From the NCBI GenBank assembly GCA_021234155.1, contig JAJEKV010000087.1, positions 1,435,409 through 1,499,408 on the forward strand: DNA of 64,000 bases, read 5' to 3'. The position numbers were made by a program, and so were the translations under genes. The notes below the pieces were generated by a model that worked only from the letters and a program-made list of their open reading frames with translations, was not told the DNA's origin and did not search any database. Positions 11,650 through 23,440 of this stretch are shown in pieces. Numbering within the stretch: position 1 is the first letter of the stretch; each line of letters starts with the position of its first letter. Source of the stretch: Isoetes taiwanensis (taxonomy: Eukaryota > Streptophyta > Lycopodiopsida > Isoetales > Isoetaceae).

Positions 11650-12620
11650 TTACGGAACTTGATCTTCTTTGTATTTGTATCTGCAAGTTGGGATGTCTGA
11701 GCTTACCTAGAGTGTCCATCTCTGCTCTGAACTGTCTATCCCCTTATGCGTAAACAGGAGCCTCTTGATGCATATCATGGTGCCATCTCAAGAAGAGCTT
11801 TGTATGCTTGATCCCATTTAAGCAAGAACCTAAAATATTTTCTTTTGAAAAATCCTTGGTTGCAACCATGAGATCAGCTAGCTTAAGTGCAGTTGGCTTT
11901 TCAAACATGTCAACTCCAATGGTATTAGGGCTTTGATCCTCTTAACCCGATCATTCTAGCCCCTTGTCGTAGCCCTTTTAAGAGGCTTTTTCCTCTGCAT
12001 TAAAATGCACCATATGCATATTCAGCTATGCTTCCAATCCCTAAATTACCACCTCCTGCAAAACACAAAGAAACATGGCTATGGAGGATTTGCCCTTCTT
12101 AGCGCAGCGCTTTGCAATTGCCTTTGCCTTTTGCCAACTAGCGATCGGCCATTAAAGATCCCGATTTCTAGCAAAAAGATACGACAGAAAAACTTGAAAA
12201 AGGTGTATGCAATTACATGACGAGATTGTTGTCCTAAACATCGGATCCTTGAGACGAGCCAGCAGACCTATTGGTCGAGAATGCTTCCATTCAACTGGTT
12301 CATTTGAAGTTTTAACACATTCAAGTGCAGTTCCAACGCCTCCAGGAATGGATCCTCCTATGCTCTGTTTTGTGATATGTCTAACTTGACAAAGAAGGGC
12401 AGCATTTTACAGAGCTGATCAGGGATGGGACCTGTGAAAGTGTTACCGGATAAGTCTAGTGTGGTCGGGGGCTTGTACGGTCATTGAGTCCTGAAGGAAA
12501 ACTTCCCCAAGCTTGCCTCGGTGAGTGAGAGGCTCAACCGCTTTTGGCTCGGTGTATCAATAACGCTTCCCATGCTCTCTCAAAACTAGTAAGTTGATTG
12601 TCAACATTCATCATCTTAAC
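11650..12620 (-). pseudogene. BIR-like LRR receptor kinase pseudogene
   Basis: In minus-strand order the fragments match the layout of plant BIR-type LRR receptor-like kinases, which are plasma-membrane regulators of BAK1 co-receptors. First comes LSLSLTEASLGKF (about 12540). LRRs follow: FTGPIPDQLCKMLPFFVKLD (about 12380-12440), SIPGGVG and LKLQMNQLNGSI (about 12300). A possible ectodomain end follows near 12180. The kinase N-lobe is next: FEKPTALKLADLMVATKDFS (about 11850-11920) and FRAEMDTLGKLRHPNL (about 11683-11733). Frames change repeatedly and stops occur between motifs; the glycine loop and catalytic lobe are not readable. It is a decayed, partial copy. Family call is good; the precise subfamily is from memory of BIR1/BIR2-like sequences. 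Confidence 0.65.
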
Positions 12621-15430
12621 AATTAGAAAGTAGAAGACTTCACTCATAGGTAATGGAGGCGCTCAAATCCCTTGTATGATCCCAAGCATAGGCCCAACGC
12701 CTGCAGAAGTCTTGGCGTCAACTTTCCTCCAGATGGCTTGGTTGGTTAGATATGGTTTGTATAGCCCATTATACAACAGATTCATTGGGCAAAGGAATAT
12801 CAGGAATATTTAGTTATGTTGCATTCCATCTTTGCTCTCGAGAAGAGCACATGACCAGTTTATTCAAGATTTGACAAAGGAGAGCAAGGAGCCCTTGCAG
12901 CATCATCTGACAGCAGCAACAAGTCCTTATTCTCAACTATGGAGCTATGAAGACAGAGGGCTCTTGACTAGATCCAGTTTAAATGTTACATAATTAAGTT
13001 GAGTTACATTATATCGGACTATGTTTTTAAATAAAAGCATCGGTTTGAGCATTGTGCTTTAGACCTTGTGTTCCAAGCGTTTTGTCTCGTAATTAAGAAC
13101 AATGTCAAAGTAAGATTGTCTTATATAATAGTGAAACTTTCCGATCAATAATCATTAGATACAACCTCATATTTTTTAATCAAACAATGTTTCAAAGCAT
13201 TTAAGTTTATTGTGCTAATATCCTATTGTTTAAATTGGTTTTCCGTCAAGTGAAAAACTTTTTAGAATTTTTTTCAGATTGATTTTCTAAGGTTGTGGGA
13301 TTTTTTTTTATCGCCGCTAAAACTTCCGATTCGCCAAAAATCGGGCAATCGGTGGAGTATGATTTGAAATGCAAAAATAGAGATTGCATGTTGGTTGGCG
13401 GTTGGAGGAGCGTGGTTAACTTGGCATGAGAATGTTGTTTAATTCATGCCCGACTCCAAATTTGATATGGCAGTTTTGAGCCATATCCATTTTGTCGCTG
13501 TTAGTTTTGGCTATGGCGCTAGGTTTTTGCATCATGCTCTGCCGATCTCTCTTTGTGGAGATTTTCAATGTTCTGGCACAAACACCTGGGGTATGTAACA
13601 GCATCTCGCAAGTCTTCTATTGCTTTTATAGTCTAAAAATCCGCATTTCTTTGTTTTGGGGACGATGGGACTTACTTATCCATTTCCATTTTTGGGGAGA
13701 GAGCAAGGATGAAAGGCGTGGTGTCAAGCATCTTGGCCGCTTTGATTTGCACTGAAAACAAAATTGCATCTTGCAAGCAAGTCCCATCGTTCTGCAGGTA
13801 GAGCTTCCTATGTTCTTTCTGTTTTTCTGCAGCATGATATAAATTATCTTCTTGCTTTCAAGTGTCTTTTGGATGTCTGGAAAGTCGAATATGTTTCTTC
13901 TGCTAGAAGCTCTAAGCAGGTTTTGGAAGGTCAGATCAGGGTTTTAGAAGCTCAAATATCTTATGGGTTCCTAAATTTTCTTGAGGAACTGTGGTGATCG
14001 ACTGTATCTGTGGTTGGAAACTTCCTGCCAGAAATAGCTCTCTAAACTTTGGGATTTGTGGAGCGTTGGACTCAGCTTTCTAGGTCGTTTTGCAAGGCAC
14101 GCCGGGCGGATGCATGCATAACTTACATTTAGGTGTTAGATCTTTACTTGGCGTTGGCTCTTTTTTGGAGGCAACACATGCGGAAAACAAAGCACTTCAT
14201 GCTTTTCTTTAGCTATGCTGGGATGACTTTTTCTGGGATCTTTAAGTGATAGATAGGGTGATGGGGTCAATTTGGATGACCATATTGATCTGTAAATAGG
14301 ATAATTTTGACTTTTGGAAGTAGACATCATAGTCATAGAATATGTTACGGTTCTTGGAGATGGGCTGTAGTTTACGAGGATCAGGTAATTGCAGGACTGG
14401 AGAATTGTGGCATATTTTATTTGGATGTGATCCTTCTCTGACACCAGAGCAATATACATGACATGCATGCACGAGGGCTGAACAATTAATCCAACCAATT
14501 ACTTAATACTTCTATCATGGGATCACGATGGAAAGGGCTGCAATCTTTTCTCTACTTCTTGCTTTTCCAAACCGTTCTCATTATGTAAATACAATAATAT
14601 AGATCCATCTTGATTGTTGATACTAAGTAGAATATTAGCAGATCATGTGTTATCCTAGACATGAGCAGGATGATGTTAGTTGGCTGCGCATAAATGTTTT
14701 AAGTTTGGGTTTACAATTTCATTGTTGAAAAGAAAAGCAATACTTTAAGCGCAAGCCGTTATGCTTAGATCCACGAAAGATGAAGGTAAAGATACACAGT
14801 AAGTTTTTATTTGCTGGATGCGTCTATTTTTTCTTTCTAAGCTTTTGTCTACATTCTGATCTATATCCTTTCACTTGGCAGATTCTTTAAATGGATTTTA
14901 TTGTGGAGTCAATTTGTTGCAGGATTTTTCAATGTCTACATGGCTGGCTGCTGGATGATTGGCCTAACCGCCTCCAAACCTGGCTCCTAAGCCTTTTTAT
15001 CTCAAACAATGCTTTCGTTTCTCACCTAGCTGAAGAAGAGGTACTTCAACTGCTCTTGAAACTGGACAGAGTAGAGATAATTATTGTGCTGTCAAAGTTG
15101 TAGATCCTAATTTGGTAGTATAATCTATGGTATACTCTACAATGTATTGCTCTGCTTATGTTATAAAGATTGATCGTTTTTACTGTGTGATTTTTTTATT
15201 CAAGTTACAAGCATCTATTGCCAGATTGGTGTCATTGTGACGCATGCATGCATTTTTTTATTTGCTCAGATGAATGATGTTACAGATTCCCATGTCCACA
15301 TAACCTTAGGGCCACAAGATATCTAACATAACCACATCTAATTCTACAATAGATAGATAGATAGTATTTCAACAAGAATTCAGTTCCATCATTCGGCTGC
15401 GACCAAAAGACCACCTTCACTGCCTTAGAC
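12621..15430. other. No gene recognised
   Basis: The stretch is AT-rich with short unsupported frames (13416-13997, 14136-14498, 14891-15103). None carries a motif I recognise. A GATA microsatellite (GATAGATAGATAGATAG) lies at about 15350-15365. Confidence 0.4.
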
Positions 15431-15439
15431 TCCAAGGGC

Positions 15440-15535
15440 TCTTCTCATGGATCTACCAACCATCATGGTTTTGGAATGGGATTCTTCTTCTCATGGATCT
15501 ACCAACCATCTCATGGTTTTGGAATGGGATTCTGC
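15440..15535. repeat. Short tandem duplication, about 48-bp units
   Basis: CTTCTCATGGATCTACCAAC followed by CATGGTTTTGGAATGGG occurs twice back to back, the second copy with an extra CTC. Confidence 0.85.
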
Positions 15536-15699
15536 TATTACTGTAGAGTTCTGATGGGTGTTTCAGCCCCATCATAAAATGTACCATTCTTGCATTTCTT
15601 TTGTTCCATTGTTATTATTGTGTTTGGTGCCATCATACATGTATGATTTCTACAAATATCTGAATAAACTTCTGCCCCTATAGATGGCAATTCAACCTT

Positions 15700-16135
15700 A
15701 TTGGACGAATTATTTTGAGCAAATGGATCTGTTACACCCATTTGACATTCCACATACCGTATTTGTTGGGTAAGCATGTCATTATTCATCTAAATTGTAT
15801 TACTTCACCCACCATCTGGATAGATTATAGTTGAGGAGTAAACTATGCCTTGATAAACGAGATTCCAATGTTACCTTGCCCATATCAGCCTATGAACAAT
15901 ATCTAATGATGTTGAGATGATTCAAAGCATTATCGATTCCATTGGACCATATTTGTTGGATGAGTATGCCATCATTCGGTCGATTATATTTATTTTACTA
16001 TCTTCATGGATTATAGATGATGAACTAACCTATGCCTTGATAAATAAGATTCAAATGTTACCTTATATATCGCCACCCTTGGTAAACGAGATTCAAATGT
16101 TACCTTATATTTGCTAAACAATATCTAAAATGATA
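15700..16135. repeat. Diverged direct duplication, about 210-bp units
   Basis: The phrases TATTTGTTGG..TGAGTATGCCATCATTC / AAGCATGTCATTATTC, TATGCCTTGATAAA, AAGATT/GAGATTC and ATGTTACCTT recur in order in 15700-15905 and 15930-16135. The second copy has an extra internal duplication of GAGATTCAAATGTTACCTTA. Confidence 0.65.
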
Positions 16136-16232
16136 TTGATAATTGATGATCCAAAGCCAAACTAAGTTTAGTGACAAGCGTAATTGTGCAATTGTAGTAT
16201 TTCTTGATTGATGCTCACGAGTTTAGACCCTC

Positions 16233-16300
16233 GAGTCCATTAGGCCATTAGGTTAACACAACTTGGAGTCCATTAGGCCACTAGGTTAACACAATTTGGA
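16233..16300. repeat. 33-bp tandem repeat, two copies
   Basis: GAGTCCATTAGGCCA, then TAGGTTAACACAA and TTG, are repeated with a 33-bp period and two mismatches. Confidence 0.9.
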
Positions 16301-16610
16301 GTTTTCTTTGAACATGCAAAGTATATCAATTTCATGTTAAATCATATCCCTACGAAGGAGACTATACTTTAGATGGTTGTCTTATCTAATCATGTTGATG
16401 TTGATCTCCTATAAAAATGTTGCATGGGATATCATAAATAGGGGCTTTGAGAGTGGTTGGTTTTGCAAGAGTTTAAGCGCAAGTTGTTTTCCTTTCAATT
16501 TACAAGGCAAACGAAGTGGTTGGATTTTGTGACAGTTCAAATTGCTTCCATCAAGCATACTACGTTCTAAGGTGTTTCCTTTTCTTTAAAACTACGAGGG
16601 AAATGACACG

Positions 16611-16945
16611 GTGCCTATCCATTGGATAGCCCATCAAGAATGACATGCCTTCTTATACATGGGCCAAACCAACGTGGTACCCTTCTCTTGCAAGTTCTCT
16701 TAGCTATCTTACTTCAATATTGTAGAGGTATGATATATGCTTCCACAAACTACTATAACCATAATGCATGTATTTGGTCTAACCAAATGGTTGGTGCCTC
16801 TCTATCCATTTGGTAGCCCATTAAGAATGACGTGTCCTTTTTATGCCAATGTCGTGCCCTTCTTTTGGCAAGTTTTTCTTAATTATACTCTTAATTCAAT
16901 GTTTTCTATTGTAGATGTATGAACTATAACTATGTATATGACCAC
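16611..16945. repeat. Tandem duplication, 183-bp period
   Basis: The sequence beginning GTGCCTATCCATTGG at 16611 recurs beginning GTGCCTCTCTATCC at 16794. Shared landmarks include TAGCCCAT, AAGAATGAC, CCCTTCT, CAAGTT and AACTATAAC. The copies are moderately diverged; no coding frame is conserved. Confidence 0.8.
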
Positions 16946-17840
16946 CTAAATTTTGTAATGGCAAACGTTTAAAATTGTGAAGACCATGTACTTTAGTTTT
17001 GTTGATCCGTGGACTTTACAGAAAAAAACAAAGCTTATTGGGTAGTTTAGACATTATTTGACATCTTGAACAAAGTCCTAGGGATCTAAATCCTAACTTT
17101 CCAACCATGTTATACTCGATTATCAACAAAAACATGATTTTGTAGTCGGTTGTGTGACAACTACCAAGCCCAATCCTCTTTTAGATTTAGCAAGCTATTG
17201 TACACGTCTACAAATTAAAAGCAACCTACAACAAAAAAAAAAGAAATAGCATTCTATGAGAGTACAAATTATAATTTTATTATTCTTATTTGCATTCATC
17301 TTTTTCTTAAAGATTGTGACATATTGCTATATTTTAGACAAAACTCGGTCAAATTGACATCAACACAAATCAACATTTCTTTTCAAACCTGTGAGCAAAT
17401 TTCCTACACCAAAAAGCTTAATACCCAATGGACATGTCACGCTATTAAGCATGTTTTTGACCATAATGAGAACGCGTACATCCAAATTCAACATATTGAG
17501 CATGTTTCTAAAAATCTATTGATTGCCGAGGGAATACATTGAGCGTTCCACCCAACTCGTCCAATTACCTTCACAATTCTATTTATCTTCACATGACACA
17601 TTTAATTGTATCAAACGTTCCGGTCACATTCTTCTAAACACTTCTATTATTTCAATTAATAAACATCGTTGCCAAAACCATCAATCCCCAACTATGGTGT
17701 ATCGTGAAAATACTCCTACTTTTCAAAATGATTGTCCCTTTTACACTACACCAGCAACACCTAACCATAACATCATCTCCATAAAAATTACCACACAAAC
17801 AAAGATACACCGCAATAATGAAACAACCACCCCTTCAAAT
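16946..17840 (+). mobile_element. Probable Helitron body, 5' end undefined
   Basis: This AT-rich, A/C-skewed stretch (especially 17540-17840) precedes a canonical Helitron 3' terminus. It contains no Rep/helicase coding, so it would be a non-autonomous member. I could not place the 5' TC terminus, so the left boundary is nominal. Confidence 0.35.
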
Positions 17841-17878
17841 CGCTACTAAAGCCCGGCAACGCCGGGCACCATAACTAG
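17841..17878 (+). mobile_element. Helitron 3' terminus (hairpin plus CTAG)
   Basis: A GC stem-loop, GCCCGGC-AAC-GCCGGGC (17851-17867), is followed seven bases later by CTAG (17875-17878) and then T. This is the standard Helitron 3' structure: a short hairpin about 10 bases before CTRR, with insertion before a T. No transposase was needed to recognise it. Confidence 0.8.
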
Positions 17879-18694
17879 TATTAAGGTTAAATACCATGTT
17901 GCAATATCATATAAATAAATTTCACACAAGCCCTATTAGATACCATATAGTAGAAACTAGGTATAAATATGCCGCCTCAAAATCGTATCGATCAACTATT
18001 TGAGATCATAGAAAAAAAATCATACCAACAAAGTTAAACCATGTCAATTTGCCACGTTATATGTTGACCATTAAATGCTACAAAATATACGAATAATTTA
18101 CCAAGTCAATTTACTAGAGAGGATAGATGCTATAAAAAACCATTCGATTAAACTTTATATACTAAGTATTAGTTCATATCATACATTTTAAATTGCTGAG
18201 AAAACTAACTGAAATGATTACGTTTCAGTACCATGGAAGAAAATAGGATAAAAAAACTCATATTAGTATATTTAAATCAAGTACATTTATTACATTGTGT
18301 ATTGGTGATTAATCACTGTAAAGCATCATGATAAGTAACCAATGTAAAGCATCATGATAATTATGCACTTAAAATTACCGTGTCAATATACTAAAGAAGA
18401 TAGATGTGATCAAATACCAGTCTACCAAACTTGACATACTAAACGATAGTATGTATCATATAATTTAAGTAGTTATAAAGACCAATTAACATTGCCATGT
18501 TTCAATACCATGTCACAAAATAATGTTGGATTATCACCTTAGAAAAATATATTGATGAACCATATTGGATAACTAGACATGGTTTGTAAACTTTTGAACC
18601 CACTAACATGTACTGATTTATGGATTTGGTTTTCACCAATAAACCATTAAAAAAATCGTATTGGTTCAATTTTGGGGGCCTTGTGTATAGATAC
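17879..18694. other. AT-rich, no gene recognised
   Basis: Low-complexity AT-rich sequence with a small internal repeat: AAAGCATCATGATAA occurs at about 18318 and 18345. No supported coding frame. Confidence 0.5.
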
Positions 18695-19937
18695 ATCATA
18701 TCATCACCATCACAGGGGAAATCCTACCCAAGGCTCAGACTCCGGGTATGGACTGACGGCTTGGGTCTCCAGAAACCATTGCAGACGGAATTCATAAGAA
18801 TGGATTGGGCTGGCATAGAAACATGGCTGTTGGGTAGTCTGCTCCATCCGCCCCTCCCAGTGTACACTTTGCAGAATAGGTTGAAGAGTCTAGGGACTGG
18901 ACCGTGAAGCTTGCAGATGCGTAACCAAAAGGGCTACTACTGGGTTTCATCTCCCCGGTCCCGATGAGGCAGGAAGGGAATCACTCCCCCGAGAGGCATG
19001 CATGCCCCATCACAAGGCGGCTAGAGGGTCACCGCCCTTATTCGACTTGAACCTTATTGAAGGTAGATCACCACCCAAGAGGTGTCGAGCTCATGCCTTG
19101 CCCACCGCCGCGTTAGCAAAACCATTAAGCCTAGCCCGCTAAAAGATCCACGGTAGGCTTTACACCAAAGGGATCAGCGGTGATGGGACAAGTCCCCTTG
19201 TTCCACCGGTCCTAGCCCCGCCACTCACAATCGGGCTCTTGTACCGGGCGCGTGGTGGGAATTAATGAGGTTTATCTAGAATCATCACACTCTTGAAGGC
19301 TTCAAGGTCTCTACCCCCCTTCCCACACACACTGGAGAGCATAGAATGGAACATCATCATCAAAGAACTGAAATATTGAATAGAATCTAATCTATCTACC
19401 TAAACATACATGGTTAGGTTCACACGTTAAGGATGGTGATCTTAGGATCTATAAGGCTGCTAAGACTGATCTAACATACTATCCTAGCTCATTGCCGGGC
19501 TAAGAGTCGGCTTTGCACAATGGAATCATAGGTTACCTGATCCATGGCTTGCTCCAGCTCCCCGAAGCTTGCTGAAGATGGCTGCTCCTTAGAGAATTGT
19601 TGTAAAAATACAGCTCAGCGGCGCCTAGCAATGCGGAATAGCAGTTTGGCTTGGCCGGAATGGCCCAAGGAAGCCGAAATGCGAAACTGCAAAAGGGTTT
19701 AGGGTTTCTCCTTTTGTTCCTTTTACATGAACTTTTAGGTTTAGATTAGAAGAGACCAATGGGGCTTTGCCATTTGGCAAAGGGGTTTAATTGCATATGT
19801 TTAATGTACATTTGCACTTACGAGGTTGCCCCCTAGGCACAACCCTTTTCGGCTCTCAAGTACCTGTCATCGTGACATGTACACGTGACGTGGCAGTATA
19901 ATATATGTATTGGGACCATATGTTATGCCGGAACGTC
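18695..19937 (-). mobile_element. LTR-like sequence, minus strand
   Basis: On the minus strand a block beginning TGTGACGTTCCGGC (19937) has the layout of a plant LTR: an AT-rich promoter-like part (TATATTATAC), then a leader with AAACCCTAAACCC at about 19710, then a GC-richer transcribed part. The same TGTGACG terminus appears at 5281 on the other orientation. No purine tract is visible just before 19937, so the 3'-LTR reading is uncertain. The inner edge near 18695 is nominal. It sits directly beside the gypsy pol remnant and may be its LTR or a separate insertion. Confidence 0.35.
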
Positions 19938-19974
19938 ACATAGATTGTGCCATATATATGGGGTTAAGCATTGA

Positions 19975-21420
19975 TAACCGTGATTGATCATGAAGGGAGA
20001 CATCTTCGATGATTCTTGCTCATATTATTGCACGCAACTCAACTAGATGGATGTAATCGGCCCATTTGGATTGCTTGTTCTAAAGCTTCTCAACATGTCC
20101 TCCAAGATTCTGTTGGTGCGCTCCATTTGCTTATCTGTCTGTGGATGATAAGCAGAACTCATCCACAACTTGGTGCAGATCTTGTTGAAGACGTCTTGTC
20201 AAAAGGTGCTGATGAACTTCGAATCTCTATCAGAGACGATCGCCCTGGGCATTCCAAGCAATCTAAAAAAAATCTCTTTTGGATGCAACAAGGTTGTATC
20301 CAAAGCTATCTTTGTGGTGTGGCGTGGCAAGAATGTGCCATTTTAGATAACTCATCTACAACAACCATCAAGGCATCAAAGCTCCTTGTTGTTTTTGGAA
20401 TGCCCGCTACGAAATCCATGCTAACAACTTCCCACTACCAAAGGTTCCGAAGCTCCTGGGATTTGAAGTTGTTCTGCCATTTTCTGCTGACACAACTGGC
20501 ATTCTTGGATATACTTGGCTATCTACTTCTTTATGCTCGGCCAGAAGTAGCTACTTCTAATCTTGAAGTAGGTCTTTATAAATCTTGCATGGCCAGTAAT
20601 AGGGCTATTACACGTGTCATGTATGATTAGCTTCCTTACTTCTGATGCTTCAGGTACGCATAGCTTGTTCTTATGACATAAAAGATTGCCTTCCTTTCTA
20701 AAATGTTTGAAGATCTCTCTTTTCTAATCCGTCCTTGCGCTCTTGCAAAGACTAACCCATACGTGGTTGAACTCCATGCTAGAGGAGATGGCTTCTTCTA
20801 TCTTCTTGCGGAATTCGCTTATCAATGTAGAGATGGCATTGCAAAATGACATTTTAAAAGTTTGCCAACAAGTGGCACCGTCTTAACATCTCCAAGGCTC
20901 TCATCAAATGGATTGCATGCTCCTCCATTGATTTTCTATAGATCACGATGTCGTCAAAGAAAAAATTGATGACGAATTCATCTAAGAGATATCTGGAGAT
21001 GCATTCGTCAAGGGCATAAAAGTTGCCATCTTCCGACTTCCATCCTGGCCGAATGAATCCCTAAGTCGAACAACTCCTACAACTGCTTCTTGAGCTGCTC
21101 TACCTCGGGAGCGCTCGTTCTATAAAGAGCTTTGCTGGTCGGCTCTGCATCTGGTGCAAGAGTGGTTTCACACTATACGTCTCTATAGAGAAAAATCTCT
21201 TGAATTTCATCCAGAGATATATTGTGGGACTTCTTGATTAGCTTAGCAATCGGCTGAGGCAACTGTTCCTAAGTAGCATCTTCCTTCCTTCTTACTCTTG
21301 TTCTATGTGTGACCTCATCCCTCATGATATACTTAAGTAATTGCTTCACTAACATGTGTTGCGTGACTGAAATTACTTCTTTAATTTTGATTGATGGGTG
21401 CTTGCCATTTGGTGCTAGGA
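19975..21420 (-). mobile_element. Ty3/gypsy pol remnant (integrase, RT edge)
   Basis: On the minus strand, integrase-core motifs are readable at about 20098-20270: GMPRAIVSDRDSKFISTF, then DVFNKICTKLWMSSAYHPQ and TDKQMERTNRILEDML, including the conserved second aspartate and the glutamate-side helix. Upstream, at about 21080-21130, LYRTSAPEVEQLKKQL is the entry to gypsy reverse transcriptase. Between them the frame is broken by stops and deletions, and the RT active site is not recognisable. The order RT then integrase identifies Ty3/gypsy. The element is dead. Confidence 0.75.
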
Positions 21421-22560
21421 TAGACATATCTTACTTACGATAATCACTTATTGCCTTAGCCGGTTTTAAATATTTCATGTCTATTATGAGGTCATACTTG
21501 CCGATGTACGTAACTTCAATGCTTCACTTTGCTCTACTTAAGGTTGATGTCGAACTTGACTCTTGTTAGTTTGGTACTACTAATTGCTTAGCCTTGCTAT
21601 AATTTCTAGCCTAGATTTAGACTTAAGAGTCTTGCTCTTAAAGATGTCCGCCATCTAGGAGGTGCAAGGTTACAGGTTAAAGACTTATTTACATAAATCC
21701 TATGACCACAATGTTTTGTCGACATGACATTTCCTTTGGACACACGAAAAAAACTATCCAATCAAATAATTATTCTTGTTTTAGATCTAATCTATACTTT
21801 AGTATCCCCCTTTTCTTAATTATTACCCTCTTAAAATAGTCCCACCTTTGAGTTGATGCCATCTAAGAAATTGGCCGAACTTGTTAGATTGCTTCTCTTC
21901 ATTTGGTTGGATTATTCCTTATATTGTGGAGGTACTTGTCATATACATGGTCAACGCGTATCCTATTAATGAATCCTGCTTAGTGAGGTGATCAAGCTCA
22001 CGAAGAGGTTCCAATATATTGGATATCTGTCAACAATGTATATAATTTTAGTTACTCCATATGTTTTTCTTCCCAATCCCATCATGGATGTTATCATCCA
22101 TAATTCTAAGATATTCAGCTATCTAATAGATCCCCTAGCTTGTTAAAAGCTGGTGTACTCGTTAGTCATTGGAGTAGCAAGACGATGTTCCATGAATTTG
22201 TTGAAAAATTTGGTCTCCTTGGAGTTGTTGTATAATCATTCATGCGCCCTGCTATTTTTATCGAATATATTCTGACTGTGCTTGTCCTCAATGTTGGTGT
22301 TGACTTCCTTCGTGAAAGGTATCCACATTAGTGAACTTGATGACGTAGTGGACAACGTAAAGTCTTGGTGTCGCGTCCAAAAATATTGAAGGTGATATTC
22401 TCCACTCTCTAGAATCTTTCATGTTGACTCATCCTGTTTTGGAGGTTACAAGATTTCAGGATGATCCTTCTAACTTCTGAATCGATACTATTGTGTTGAC
22501 CTTGTCGATTCGATTCTCCGTCTTGGCGGTCACATGCAGTTGTTATAAGACTGATGATAA
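21421..22560. other. Decayed sequence, likely gypsy gag/protease side
   Basis: This lies upstream of the gypsy pol on its strand, where gag and protease would be, but I can read no zinc knuckle or protease triad. Nothing else is recognisable. Confidence 0.3.
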
Positions 22561-23440
22561 TGTTGATTGCTTTACCATTTTTGTGACTTTCCATATCGAC
22601 ATGCCCTTAAGCAATTGGGCAAAACTGTCCAGATATTTATGAGTAGTCAATTCTATCCATTTATGCCAGTGTCTCGGGAACGCGACACCCAGATCTACTC
22701 GAGCAATCTCCCATGGATCCATCACAATCCCTCCACTAGAATTATGCTCATCCTCGAGCATCACAATATCATAGACCACACTATCTCATGGCAAGTCATG
22801 ACCTACCGTCAAACGGTATTTCGGATCATATTTGCCCCCATGGAGACTCAAACTCAAGCCCTACTCTAATACCAAATAATGTAATGTTCCTAACTGACAT
22901 GCCCTTAACCAACTGGGGAAAATCGTTTAGACGTTTATGAGTAGTCGCTTCTACCCATTTATGCCGGTGTCTCAGGAATGCAACACCAAGTTCAACTCGA
23001 GCGGTCTTCCATGGGTCTGTTACAATCTCTCCCACTAGAACTATGCTTTTACCCATTTACACCGGTGTCTCAGAAACGCAACACCAAGATCAACTCGGCG
23101 GTCTCTCATGGGTCCGTTACAATCTCTTCCACTAGAATTATGCTCGTCCTCGAGTATCACAATACCATAGACCACACCATCCCATGGTATCCAAGACCAA
23201 GTCATGACCTATCGTCCAACGGTATTCCGAGTCATACTTGCCTCCATGGAGACTCGAACTCGAGCTCTGCTCTGATACCAAATGTAACATTCCTAACCGA
23301 CATGCCCTTAACCAACTGGGCAAAATCGTCTAGACATTTATGAGTAGTCGCTTCTACCCATTTATGCTGGTGTATCGAGAATACGACACCCAGATCTACT
23401 CGAGCAGTCTCCCATGGGTCCATTACAACTTCTAACTGTG
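22560..23440 (-). repeat. Tandem array of short PBS-bearing retroelement ends
   Basis: Three and a half related units follow each other. Each contains ATGCCCTTAA, CAACTGGG/CAATTGGG, TTATGAGTAGTC, CATTTATGCC, GTGTCTC and CTCGAGC; two then reach TCTGATACCA/TCTAATACCA and TGTAACATTCC/TGTAATGTTCC. On the minus strand this reads LTR end, TGTTACA, TT, then the tRNA-Met primer site TGGTATCAGAGC (23269-23280); a degenerate copy sits at about 22864-22875. The units are only 150-400 bp and non-coding, as in TRIM-type elements. A tandem arrangement suggests recombination between terminal repeats. Confidence 0.6.

Noticed and set aside
18720-19260. rRNA or tRNA gene in the GC-rich stretch
   Set aside because: No conserved rRNA core words or complete tRNA box A/box B pair were found; an LTR-like origin fits better.
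20016-20630. 204-codon plus-strand frame
   Set aside because: The opposite strand encodes clear gypsy integrase motifs; the plus frame is its shadow.
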